From contig NZ_JAQNDM010000002.1 of the NCBI RefSeq assembly GCF_028368975.1, forward strand, positions 6,008,425-6,072,424: 64,000 bases of DNA, in the 5' to 3' direction. This DNA is from Stigmatella ashevillena (lineage in GTDB: Bacteria > Myxococcota > Myxococcia > Myxococcales > Myxococcaceae). This document shows, piece after piece, positions 35,884 through 49,650 of the stretch. Both the position numbers and the translations under genes were made by a program. The first letter of the stretch is position 1, and each line of letters opens with the position of its first letter. The notes under the pieces are model-generated. The model was not told the DNA's origin. It did not search any database and worked only from the letters and a program-made list of their open reading frames with translations.

Positions 35884-36441
35884 TCATGGCGGAAACGCTG
35901 GGAAAGGGTATATCGCTCGATGCTGGATGCGCGGCTGATAGACCGCGAGGTACGGCCTCCCTGCAATGCGGATGAGAGACTGCCTGCCGAGCGTGTCCTG
36001 GCCTTTGAACCACGTCTCCGCCTCTTGGCGAGTCGTGAAGGAGGCCACGGCAGGGGGGAGTCCATCCCGGATCAGCGCACGGAGGAACTCATCAAGCACT
36101 GGATGGGGAGAAATGCGGCGGAGGTTCAATTCGCGAATGAAGGCAAGCTCATGGTACTGGTCTGCAATCAGAATGAGCGCCGAAGAGGGGGGTTCAGGGT
36201 GTTTCTGCAACCAGGTCTCCGCGGCTTGGCGCGTATCAAAAGACGCCACCACGAGCGGAAGGTCGTCGGATGCGAGGTGGCGACGGTAGTCCTCGAAAGC
36301 ATAGATCTGGCCTGTGGAGTCTATGAAAAGGAGGGCATCGAAGACGGCATTCAGAAGTTCTCGTTGTTCCGGATGTGCCGTACTCGATTGGAGTTCCGCG
36401 ATGAGTGCCTTGGCTGCAGAGAGGAGTTTGCGCGTGCTCAC
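35884..36441 (-). CDS. Hypothetical protein, C-terminal half of a protein that is fused at 54747-56213
   Basis: A 185-residue soluble protein starting at GTG 36441, which overlaps the stop of the upstream gene (GTGA). It begins STRKLLSAAKALIAELQ and then has DALLFIDSTGQIYAFEDYRRHL. Two copies follow of a repeated unit of the form ASF.TRQ.AE.W, here VVASFDTRQAAETWLQKHPEPPS and AVASFTTRQEAETWFKGQDT, each followed by a short strand pair (SALILIADQYHELAF, SLIRIAGRPYLAVYQ). The same layout forms the C-terminal half of the larger protein at 54747-56213. The family is not known to me. Translational coupling suggests it works with the preceding product. Confidence 0.65.
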   Translation of the reverse strand: MSTRKLLSAAKALIAELQSSTAHPEQRELLNAVFDALLFIDSTGQIYAFEDYRRHLASDDLPLVVASFDTRQAAETWLQKHPEPPSSALILIADQYHELAFIRELNLRRISPHPVLDEFLRALIRDGLPPAVASFTTRQEAETWFKGQDTLGRQSLIRIAGRPYLAVYQPRIQHRAIYPFPAFPP

Positions 36442-36983
36442 GACAATCCTTCCGTGGCAGGAATCCCGGCTTGAGTGTCCAGTGATGTCATCAAGACCAA
36501 GGGCGCTAAGACGAGGAGTCCTGCCCCGGCGGAGATGACGACGAAGGCAACTCCGGCGATGACGATGACACTTCTCACCAAGACAGCGGATGGGTGGCGT
36601 TTCAACCAGTGGACTGCATCCTCTGCTGCAGTGAACTCTTGTGGATGAAGCCGCTCCATTTCCAGGCAGTCGGTGGAGGCCTGACGGCACTCATCGCGAC
36701 AGAATTCTGATTTTCCATCTCGCTTTCGCGGAGATAGAAGTCCCTCATACCCTTGAGGTAGCGGCCGATTCATGCATCTATTGTAGCAATCCTGATTTTC
36801 TTGATCACAATCCCGCGTCCAGGCAGCTGCACGTAGCGCGGCGCCACTTGGCCAGCCGCTCGTGCCCTTGGGGGAGGCATAAGGAGAGAAATCAAAGCCC
36901 TCGATGGGAGTCCATATGGGCTTTGAGAGTATCAGCTTCCGTCTTTCCGACGAGTGCTTTGCTCGGATGGGCGGTTTGCGCAT
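36438..36983 (-). CDS. Hypothetical Cys-rich membrane protein, N-terminal half counterpart
   Basis: A 181-residue ORF. A Cys-rich segment (DCDQENQDCYNRCMNR, then FCRDECRQASTDCLE) matches the same place in the fused paralogue at 54747-56213. A hydrophobic helix follows (VRSVIVIAGVAFVVISAGAGLLVLAPLVLM). The fused paralogue has a lipoprotein signal; this copy starts MRKPPIRAKHSSER without one, so its 5' end may have been replaced or lost. It overlaps the next gene by 4 bases. Weak start signal; the true start is uncertain. Confidence 0.6.
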   Translation of the reverse strand: MRKPPIRAKHSSERRKLILSKPIWTPIEGFDFSPYASPKGTSGWPSGAALRAAAWTRDCDQENQDCYNRCMNRPLPQGYEGLLSPRKRDGKSEFCRDECRQASTDCLEMERLHPQEFTAAEDAVHWLKRHPSAVLVRSVIVIAGVAFVVISAGAGLLVLAPLVLMTSLDTQAGIPATEGLS

Positions 36984-37480
36984 GGCAGAGGAGAGTCTCT
37001 ATCACAACCCACATCCTGTGGCGTGAGGCCATACCCCAAAAGGGACATGGTGTCTCCAGGAGTACGGAAAGAGAAGGGCGTGCGCAGGTCCGGAAATTTC
37101 CGCCGGGTGTTGGGAGTAGAGCGCAGTCGGTGATTTGCTCTTTCTGGAGGAAGGAACCCTGCGGCTCCGGTGCCCTGTGGAGGCCATTCCCCTGTTCCTG
37201 GGGCTCGTCGGCAGCCGCCTGGACTTGGCGTGAGAGGACTTCCTGAGCCCTTCAGGTAGGAAGGCGGCGTGTCGAGACCATCGCGAGGCGGAAGGTGGTG
37301 GGGTTCGGCCTGGAACTGGCGGAGCTGACGCCCGAGGCGGCCCAGGTGCTCCATGAGCACGGGCTGGGCGGCTGATGGCACATGGGCTGTGGTCTGTTCC
37401 TGCAAGCGGATGTAGCGTGACGCCGCCTCGTCCAGTACCATCGGTGAACGAGCGCCGATCATGCCACACAGGAGTCCTCC
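36984..37480. other. Gene-poor stretch, possibly with remnants
   Basis: About 500 bases between divergent genes. On the plus strand short coding-like pieces occur (RKVVGFGLELAELTPEAAQ ending in HEHGLGG before a stop at 37375, and VEAIPLFLGLVGSRLDLA before a stop at 37232) in different frames. They may be 3' scraps of lost genes. No intact gene or signal is seen. Confidence 0.3.
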
Positions 37481-37969
37481 ATGCGCAGAGAGAGGCTTGC
37501 TCTTTTCTTTGTGGTATGGACTGTTGGATGTGCTCAAGGGCTCAATCCCGTTACCGGGAGGATCACGCCATCACACTTCAGGTTCCAGACGGTGGTTGAG
37601 ATATCCCGGAATTCGCACCAGCCCGATGGTTGGCGCGCAGTCTGTATTCACGCCCGGATCACCGAGGGAAATACAGGGGCAACGGACCTCTGTCGGTTCG
37701 AGGTTGGACTTCCTCTCCGCAATGAAGAACAAGGAACTATTCCGTTGGACTGGGCCCAGCGGACAGCCGCGCGCACTGCCAATCGGGCGGCGCACAGGGT
37801 TCTGGCTGAAGTCCGTCCAGGGGAAATGATCGCGGCGGTATGCTTGCAGTTTAAAGATCTCTATGGGCGCATGCTAAAGAAGGAGATCGACGGCGCCAGG
37901 GTGTCTCAGTGCGATGCCTCGAGCGGAACACCCGTCTACTTCGATATTCCGGGTGAGTTGACGCCATGA
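37481..37969 (+). CDS. Small hypothetical lipoprotein
   Basis: A 162-residue lipoprotein. ATG 37481 follows AGGAGTCCTCC. The signal MRRERLALFFVVWTVGC ends in a lipobox. The mature part is mostly beta-like (FRFQTVVEISRNSHQ, WRAVCIHARITEG, MIAAVCLQFKD) with several Cys and Arg residues, and ends PVYFDIPGELTP. No family is recognised. Its stop overlaps the start of the next gene by 4 bases (ATGA), so the two form a translationally coupled pair. By position next to the split Cys-rich pair it may belong to the same surface-protein set, which is speculative. Confidence 0.68.
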   Translation: MRRERLALFFVVWTVGCAQGLNPVTGRITPSHFRFQTVVEISRNSHQPDGWRAVCIHARITEGNTGATDLCRFEVGLPLRNEEQGTIPLDWAQRTAARTANRAAHRVLAEVRPGEMIAAVCLQFKDLYGRMLKKEIDGARVSQCDASSGTPVYFDIPGELTP

Positions 37970-38574
37970 GTGGATTCACACGGGAGTCCCTCATTGACAT
38001 TGCTCGGCACTATTATCCAGCGGGCTTTCCCATCGAGGAAGATGATTACCGGCAGCCGCTTCTCGCGCACCAGCGGACACCTGAGCATGAGCGGTGGCGA
38101 AGTTCCTGGAGAAAAGCCTTGGAGTGGGAGAGCTGGGACAACCTGCTCGCCGCGGGACAATCCGTCTTTTCTTGGGGAGACATCCGGGATGCCACCCAAG
38201 CATGGCATTCGGCATGCCGTCGCTGTTGCGCCTGCGTCAAAGAGCTGCTTCCAGAGGGTGTTGAAGTCATCACCCGGGTCTCTGCTGCGGTCAGCGTCTT
38301 GGCTCCGCTCTACGTGACCTACACAACCACACGGACGCGCAAGCTGGGTGCTCGGGCTGGCTCTCCCTTGTTGACCTTCGTCCCTTCCGGAAAAGAGCTA
38401 TCACACGTTCGAGAGCTATCGAGCCTCATCGAGCGCGAGCTGGGATACCGCCCCTTTCCACTGGAGTTCGCGGAAGTTGTTATTCCTGGGCTCCGCGTGG
38501 GTTACCTCAATCGAATGGAGCCGCCTACGCTCTTAGAAGCTCTTTTCTCGGATGATTTGGCGAACCTGCCGTAG
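37966..38574 (+). CDS. Hypothetical protein coupled to the preceding lipoprotein
   Basis: A 202-residue protein without signal peptide. It begins MSGFTRESLIDIARHYYPAGFP, has a Cys motif CRRCCAC near res 83-88, and a central hydrophobic stretch (VITRVSAAVSVLAPLYVTYTTT). The C-terminal region includes HVRELSSLIERELGYRPFP and GLRVGYLNRMEPPTLLEALF. It overlaps the lipoprotein gene (ATGA) and is probably its functional partner. The family is not recognised; an immunity-like or chaperone role for the lipoprotein would be a guess. Confidence 0.65.
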   Translation: MSGFTRESLIDIARHYYPAGFPIEEDDYRQPLLAHQRTPEHERWRSSWRKALEWESWDNLLAAGQSVFSWGDIRDATQAWHSACRRCCACVKELLPEGVEVITRVSAAVSVLAPLYVTYTTTRTRKLGARAGSPLLTFVPSGKELSHVRELSSLIERELGYRPFPLEFAEVVIPGLRVGYLNRMEPPTLLEALFSDDLANLP

Positions 38575-38787
38575 TTCGGAGCGGTTCACGCACGATATCC
38601 TTGGGGCGTTGCCTTCGCTGCTGATGGCCCGGAGCAGCCTGTCGGCGAAGGAGATCTCCGGGGACGACGAGGTTGCTTGGCTGCCGGGCTCCCAGGCATG
38701 GAGCACCCGGGGGCGGAGCGGAGGTGACCTGAAGAGCACCTGCCCCTTACCTTGTGGGAAACCCAAGGACTGGGATGGGAGGCGCCC

Positions 38788-39066
38788 ATGGCGCGCAAGA
38801 GCACCCCCAAGGCGGGGCAGGGCAAGCAAGGCCGGGTGAAGGGGCGGGCGGTGGGCGCTGGACGCCTCGTGGTCCGCCGGGAAACCTCGGCCTACCGGGC
38901 TGTTGAGAGTGAGCAGACTTTACGGGTCCGTGCGGAGATCGACGCGGCCCTGGAGAATGCCCGCCGGACGCGTCAGGAAATCGAGGCGCACATCGAGAGC
39001 GAGTGGCAGCACCGGACTGCTTCTGGGGTCACACAGGCCGTGAATCGGAGCGGTTTCCGGAAGTAG
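38788..39066 (+). CDS. Small basic hypothetical protein
   Basis: A 92-residue cytosolic protein. ATG 38788 follows GGGATGGGAGGCGCCC, a good ribosome site. The N-terminus is very basic and Gly-rich (ARKSTPKAGQGKQGRVKGR), followed by a helical segment with heptad-like pattern (TLRVRAEIDAALENARRTRQEIEAHI) and a short tail with SEWQHR. It may bind nucleic acid through the basic arm, but no family is recognised. It stands alone between two intergenic regions. Confidence 0.6.
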   Translation: MARKSTPKAGQGKQGRVKGRAVGAGRLVVRRETSAYRAVESEQTLRVRAEIDAALENARRTRQEIEAHIESEWQHRTASGVTQAVNRSGFRK

Positions 39067-39243
39067 GTTGTGCGCAATCAAAGAAGGCTCGGATCCGATC
39101 GTGTCTCCGGGCCTTGCTTGAAATGGCCTCGGGCGGAGCGCCTGCCTCCAGGTGATAACCGATAAGACATGCTCTTGAGTGAGAAACAGGGAGAGCGTGA
39201 TTTATCGCCCCTGCTTGCTTGCTCTGGCGCCGTCCCCAGCTTC

Positions 39244-39272
39244 TTGACACATCAAAAGATCAGCAGTGACAT
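39244..39272 (+). promoter_or_regulatory. Candidate sigma-70-type promoter of the large surface-protein gene
   Basis: TTGACA at 39244-39249, then 17 bases and TGACAT as a weak -10. It lies ~135 bp before the GTG start of the large lipoprotein at 39407. The -35 box is perfect but the -10 box matches only partly, so this is a weak call. The rest of the gap 39067-39406 shows nothing else. Confidence 0.3.
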
Positions 39273-39406
39273 GCCGTGAGACGTTGCCAGCCAGGGGCCT
39301 GGCTTCCCTCTCCCTCGGGCAAGGTCGCTCTCAACACATGGTTCAAACCCGTGCGAGCGCACTGCGTTGGATCGCACGGTCTCTTCTTCTTGAAAGCAGG
39401 GTGCAC

Positions 39407-45595
<6,189 letters not shown>

Positions 45596-45599
45596 TCCC

Positions 45600-46748
45600 T
45601 CACGGCGTTCCGGGGGAGGCGCCTGCCCGCGGGAGCCCCCCTCGCTCCACCCATCCTTGGAGCCGCTTGCGGCTCCAGGACCGGAGGGGCATCTCGAAGT
45701 GCCGGTAGGTGAGCCACGAGAGCCCCACCAGCAGCACCAGGTACACGGCGAAGAGGGGCCTCGGGGCGCGGAAGTCCGCCCAAGGGGCTACGGCCTCCGC
45801 CAAGGCCTGGGACGCCTTCCAGACGGGATATTGGAGGATGTAGAGCGCATAGCTGGCCTCTCCCAGCCGGATGCACAGCGGCCGGGACAGCACCCACCCG
45901 AGAGGCCCTCCTCCCCGCGCCAGCCCATACACGAGCGCGCCGAACACGGGGGCCAGCAGCGCGTTGTGCAACAGGACGAAGGGCACGGCCGGGCTGAACG
46001 CGAAGACCCCGAGCATGAGCAGGGCCGCCGCTCCCGCCAGGAATGCCCCCGAGGAGCGAGACGGGGTGGCCTCCCAGAGGAAGAGCCTGCCCAGCACCAC
46101 CCCCATGAGGAACTCGGGCAGGCGCAACAGCGGGTTGAACTTGAGGACATTCAGCCCCCCGTCCACCTGGAGCCCCAGGTAGAGCAGCGACGGCAGCAGG
46201 CCCAGCACCCAGAGGCCTCCCAGGGCGCCCCACAGGTGCCCGCGCCGCAGCCGCCCGATCCACGGCGCGGCGAGCGGGAACACCGCGTAGAAAAAGGCCT
46301 CCACGGAGACCGACCAGCCGGGAGGGTTCCAGTAGAGCGCCAGGGGGGGCAGCCACGCATGGACGAGCAGCAGCGCGCTCAGACCGCCTGCCAGGAGCTT
46401 CGCGGCGGCAATTGCCGGGGCGTTGGCTTCCAGGGAGCCCTGGATGACGGTGGGGGCCAGCAGGAGCAAGGCGAGGGCATAGACGGGGTACACCCGCGCG
46501 AGCCGCGCCGCCCAGAAGCTCCGGGGCTCCGCCTTCAGCCGTCCCTCCGGCTCCAGATAGTTGTAGGCCAGCACGAAGCCGGACAGCACATAGAAGAGCC
46601 CCACCGAGGCGTACCCGCAGCCGGAGAGGGCCTGGAGCCAGCCGGGGAGCTCCTCGAACCAGACGCCTCCGAAGTGGAACACCACCACGTGCAGGGCGGC
46701 CAGGAACCGCAGGCCGGTGAGTGCATCGCGTGAACCGCCCGCGCTCAC
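45600..46748 (-). CDS. Acyltransferase 3 family membrane protein
   Basis: A 382-residue polytopic protein, starting at GTG 46748. The N-terminal signature is DALTGLRFLAALHVVVFHFG, followed by SVGLFYVLSGFVLAYNYL, which carry the Arg and His residues expected in OafA-like O-acyltransferases. About ten transmembrane helices follow, including VFPLAAPWIG, LGVFAFSPAVPFVLL and PLFAVYLVLLVGLSWL. It probably transfers acetyl or other acyl groups to surface sugars or lipids. Its stop is 4 bases from the convergent OmpA-type gene. It stands alone, so the acceptor is unknown. Confidence 0.88.
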   Translation of the reverse strand: MSAGGSRDALTGLRFLAALHVVVFHFGGVWFEELPGWLQALSGCGYASVGLFYVLSGFVLAYNYLEPEGRLKAEPRSFWAARLARVYPVYALALLLLAPTVIQGSLEANAPAIAAAKLLAGGLSALLLVHAWLPPLALYWNPPGWSVSVEAFFYAVFPLAAPWIGRLRRGHLWGALGGLWVLGLLPSLLYLGLQVDGGLNVLKFNPLLRLPEFLMGVVLGRLFLWEATPSRSSGAFLAGAAALLMLGVFAFSPAVPFVLLHNALLAPVFGALVYGLARGGGPLGWVLSRPLCIRLGEASYALYILQYPVWKASQALAEAVAPWADFRAPRPLFAVYLVLLVGLSWLTYRHFEMPLRSWSRKRLQGWVERGGLPRAGASPGTP

Positions 46749-46877
46749 GGGTGTCCGTTGTCAGAGGGAAAGGGGTGCATGTGGGCGAGTCTATGCGCCC
46801 CACCTCCTACGAAGGGGCCCTTTCGGGCTGTCCGAGGGGCTCCTTGCCCGTCTGGAGGGCTCCCCTCCTTATAGGGC

Positions 46878-46902
46878 GCGGAGGAAAGGCCCTTTCCTCC
46901 GC
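46878..46902. promoter_or_regulatory. Perfect palindrome upstream of a lipoprotein gene
   Basis: GCGGAGGAAAGG, one central base, then CCTTTCCTCCGC: a 25-bp perfect inverted repeat ~54 bp before the start of the lipoprotein gene at 46956, in the gap divergent from the acyltransferase gene. It may be an operator or a strong RNA hairpin; there is no T-tract. Confidence 0.5.
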
Positions 46903-46955
46903 ATAGATTGCCCGCCGCCTGCCTCCTTTAGATGGATTTCTATAAAGGAGGGAAT

Positions 46956-47570
46956 ATGCAGAACAAACTGTCTTCTGTGTGGGGAAGGGCCCTGTTGCAG
47001 TCTACCCTTGTGTGGGCAATGGCTTGTGGAGGGCAACCTCCGTTGCCCGAGGAAGAGGGACTCGAAATCACCGCTGCTGTTGAACCCACCCAGGAGAGCT
47101 TTGAATCTGAAGACAGTTTCTCCGAAGACCCGTCTCAACAACTCGCGGATGCGTGTTCCGGCGCAACAGGAACTGGAACCTACAAGGGGTACATGTGTCC
47201 CTCGCATTTGTTCATTACCACGAAGAGCATTTCTTGCGCGGCAGCACGCAGCAATTGCATCCTCAATGCCAACTCGAATCCAGGAACGAGTTTCTTCTGC
47301 ACCTGGAATGATCGTGTCATTTACCGCAAGGATGTGACCGCGGGTGCGTGCAATCCCCTGGTTTGTTCGGCCGTGACGGGTAAGGGGCAGTACAAAGGCT
47401 ACATCTGCCCCTCTCACAATTTCATCACGACCGAGCAGATTTCCTGTCAGGACGCACAATCTAACTGCGCGCTCAACTCCAACGCGAATCCCTCTTCGAG
47501 TTTCTACTGCACGTGGAAAGGGACGGAGATTTATCGCCGCGAGACGGTTGCCGGCATCTGCGGTCCGTGA
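46956..47570 (+). CDS. Lipoprotein with two Cys-rich repeats
   Basis: A 204-residue lipoprotein. ATG 46956 is preceded by AAAGGAGGGAAT; an earlier ATG at 46932 lacks this. The signal ends in VWAMAC (lipid Cys). An acidic linker (ESFESEDSFSEDPS) leads to two ~68-residue repeats, each with six Cys: TYKGYMCPSHLFITTKSISC to CTW...IYR...AGAC, and QYKGYICPSHNFITTEQISC to CTW...IYR...AGIC. The even Cys count suggests three disulfides per repeat outside the inner membrane. I do not recognise this domain. The gene is single, next to a strong palindrome upstream and a hairpin downstream. Confidence 0.72.
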   Translation: MQNKLSSVWGRALLQSTLVWAMACGGQPPLPEEEGLEITAAVEPTQESFESEDSFSEDPSQQLADACSGATGTGTYKGYMCPSHLFITTKSISCAAARSNCILNANSNPGTSFFCTWNDRVIYRKDVTAGACNPLVCSAVTGKGQYKGYICPSHNFITTEQISCQDAQSNCALNSNANPSSSFYCTWKGTEIYRRETVAGICGP

Positions 47571-47690
47571 GATGTCGGCCGCGCCCCTCTTTGCCTGATC
47601 CTGCTGGAAGCTTGACGTTCTGAGCCCATGGAGCGGAATGCCATCCGCAGGCAGCATTGCGCCTGTGTCCAATCGGCTCAGCGCAAGCCC

Positions 47691-47715
47691 AAGTCGGCCC
47701 TCACCAGGCCGACTT
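47691..47715. terminator. Hairpin between convergent genes
   Basis: AAGTCGGCC, seven bases, then GGCCGACTT: a perfect 9-bp stem between the lipoprotein gene (ends 47570) and the minus-strand gene ending at 47741. Position suits a bidirectional terminator; no U-tract follows on either side. Confidence 0.45.
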
Positions 47716-47740
47716 GAAGTCCATTCGAGGATGGCTCCGG

Positions 47741-48019
47741 TCACGTTTTCTTGCCCACCAAGTAGCCCAGGATGGAACCGAGCACCGTCATCAACGCGCC
47801 GAGTGCCCATCGCTGCTGCTCGGCAGTGCCTCGGATTGCGAGGAACAAGGCCATCAGGAACAGGGCCGTGTACGTGATAGAGAGCAACCGAAGGATGGTC
47901 CGCGACTGCCTCCGCCGCTCCTCTCCCTCCCGGCGGTCCTCTTCCAGTCTGTGCTTCAGTTTCAGTTGGCGAGCCGTCTCCTGCAGGTAGATCGTCTGGG
48001 AGTCGATACGCCGGAGCAT
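47741..48019 (-). CDS. Small two-helix membrane protein with coiled coil
   Basis: A 92-residue protein; ATG 48019 follows CGGAGAGCGCTCC. The frame continues upstream to a GTG at 48088. The first part is a charged helix (LQETARQLKLKHRLEEDRREGEERR), then two membrane segments (LLSITYTALFLMALFLAI and WALGALMTVLGSILGYLVG) separated by a short loop, ending in KKT. The shape is like small scaffold or holin-type proteins, but no family is clear. It lies alone between a lipoprotein and a Ser/Thr kinase gene. Confidence 0.58.
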   Translation of the reverse strand: MLRRIDSQTIYLQETARQLKLKHRLEEDRREGEERRRQSRTILRLLSITYTALFLMALFLAIRGTAEQQRWALGALMTVLGSILGYLVGKKT

Positions 48020-48231
48020 GGAGCGCTCTCCGACTGCCAGATCCTGTCGAACTGATGATCCATGTGCCCTCCTCCTGAGTCTGGACACCCTTCATCAGGG
48101 CAGAGTGCGGGACGCTCGAATGTGACAAGGTGTTGTCACGGTGGACACGCTGGATGCGCCCCACCCTCCGAGGCATGGGACCGGAGGGCTCAGGGCCAAG
48201 AATGCAGTGAACCATGGCTTTGGGACGATGA

Positions 48232-49629
48232 ATGCCGCGAGAGGGAGAGCCGAGACTGGGTCAACACCGTCAGGAGCAGTCCTTCCTTTCACCCCAGATG
48301 GAGCTGGGCTCCTGGCGAGTGCTAGAGCTGAAGGGATACGGCGCCTATGGGGTGGTCTACCGTGCCGAGAGGGTGGAGGAGGCGGGTGGTCCTTCCTTTG
48401 CGCTGAAGCTGGCCCGTCATCCCAAGGATCCGCGCTTCGAGCGGGAGGCGGAATTGCTCTCGCGGCTGTCGCATCCGAACGTGCCGGGCTTGAGAGACCG
48501 AGGGGAGTGGGCCCAGCCGGGAGGACCTGTTCCTTTCATCGTCATGGACTGGGTGGAAGGGACACCGCTGTATGCCTGGGGCCTCGGGCGCGTGCTCACC
48601 TCCCGGCAGGTGCTGCGGGTGCTGGCCCAGGCCGCGCGTGCGCTGGCGGCCACCCACGGTGTGGACGGCGTGCACCGGGACGTCAAAGGCGCCAACCTCC
48701 TCGTCCGTACCGAGGACAGCCATGCCGTGCTCATCGACTTCGGAGCGGGCAGCTTTCGCGGCGCGCCGCCCCTCACGGACGAGGTGTTGCCTCCGGGGAC
48801 ATCTCCGTACCGCAGCCCCGAGGCGGTGCAGTTTCGATGGCGCTTCTGGCGTGAGCGCGGCGTCCATTACGCGCCGGGGCCCGCCGATGACGTGTATGCG
48901 CTGGGCGTGACGGCCTACCGGCTCGTGACGGGCGTCTATCCCCCCGCCGAGGTGACACTGGAAGTTGCTCCAGGAGAGGCGCCCGTTCCCATCCCCGTCC
49001 GGGTTCCGCCCGAGCAACGGGTGACGCTCTGTCCGCAACTGGCGAAGCTCATCCGGCAGATGCTCGCGAAGAAGCCCTCGGCCCGAGGCAGCGCGGCGGA
49101 GGTGGCCCGTGCGCTCGAAGAAGCGGCAGAGTTCGCGGGCCCTGAGGCGGATCAGCCCATCACCCGCCGCCCCCTGCCAGCGGTGGGTCCGCCGGCCCGT
49201 CGGCCCAACGCCGCTCAGGGGTCCCACCGCCGGGGAATGTGGCTGGCCGCTGCGGCTGGGCTCTCTGTCTCATTGATCCTTCAAGGGGCATGGTCCCTGT
49301 GGTGGCAGCCGAGGCCCTTTCGTCTGGAAGGCCTGTTCCAGGCGGACGCGGGGACAGTAGGACTCGCGAAGGACGCGTTTCCAGTCAGTGACGCTGTGCA
49401 AGCCCCGGAACTCGGTCCGAAGCGCATCGGTCTCGAAGTACCGAAGAAGCCCCTTCAGGGACAGGCAAGGCCTCCATGCGAGAAGCGCGAAGTCGAACTC
49501 AACGGCGGGTGTTGGGTTCTCCCTCGGGAGGCTACACCTCCCTGTGGGACGCGGAACTACGAGTGGAAGGGGGCTTGCTATTACCCCGTCTTCTCATCGG
49601 CTCGCCCTGGAACTTCCGAGCAGCCCTAG
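48232..49629 (+). CDS. Membrane-anchored Ser/Thr protein kinase
   Basis: A 465-residue Hanks-type kinase. Residues ~30-310 form the kinase domain: GYGAYG nucleotide loop (res 35-40), Lys59 in FALKLA, HRD-type VHRDVKGANLL (Asp150), IDFG (Asp169) and SPEA. All catalytic residues are present, so it should be active. One transmembrane helix follows at ~333-352 (AAAAGLSVSLILQGAW). The C-terminal outer segment has two Cys pairs (CEKREVELNGGCW, CGTRNYEWKGACYY), a tail seen in several myxobacterial kinases and probably a sensor or binding site. ATG 48232 is used; ATG 48298 is an alternative. No neighbouring phosphatase or substrate is obvious. Confidence 0.9.
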   Translation: MPREGEPRLGQHRQEQSFLSPQMELGSWRVLELKGYGAYGVVYRAERVEEAGGPSFALKLARHPKDPRFEREAELLSRLSHPNVPGLRDRGEWAQPGGPVPFIVMDWVEGTPLYAWGLGRVLTSRQVLRVLAQAARALAATHGVDGVHRDVKGANLLVRTEDSHAVLIDFGAGSFRGAPPLTDEVLPPGTSPYRSPEAVQFRWRFWRERGVHYAPGPADDVYALGVTAYRLVTGVYPPAEVTLEVAPGEAPVPIPVRVPPEQRVTLCPQLAKLIRQMLAKKPSARGSAAEVARALEEAAEFAGPEADQPITRRPLPAVGPPARRPNAAQGSHRRGMWLAAAAGLSVSLILQGAWSLWWQPRPFRLEGLFQADAGTVGLAKDAFPVSDAVQAPELGPKRIGLEVPKKPLQGQARPPCEKREVELNGGCWVLPREATPPCGTRNYEWKGACYYPVFSSARPGTSEQP

Positions 49630-49650
49630 ATTCATCGATCCATGCATTTC

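Noticed and set aside
37002-37537. Minus-strand ORFs between the split Cys-rich pair and the small lipoprotein gene
   Set aside because: Composition is Pro/Arg-rich without domains, and they overlap one another in two frames; no ribosome sites.
38533-38829. 98-residue minus-strand frame ending in RQVRQIIREKSF
   Set aside because: The end looks coding but the frame overlaps two plus-strand genes and has no start signal; not enough to call a gene.
39336-39356. T-loop-like GGTTCAAACC that might belong to a tRNA
   Set aside because: No anticodon arm, D arm or acceptor stem could be found around it.
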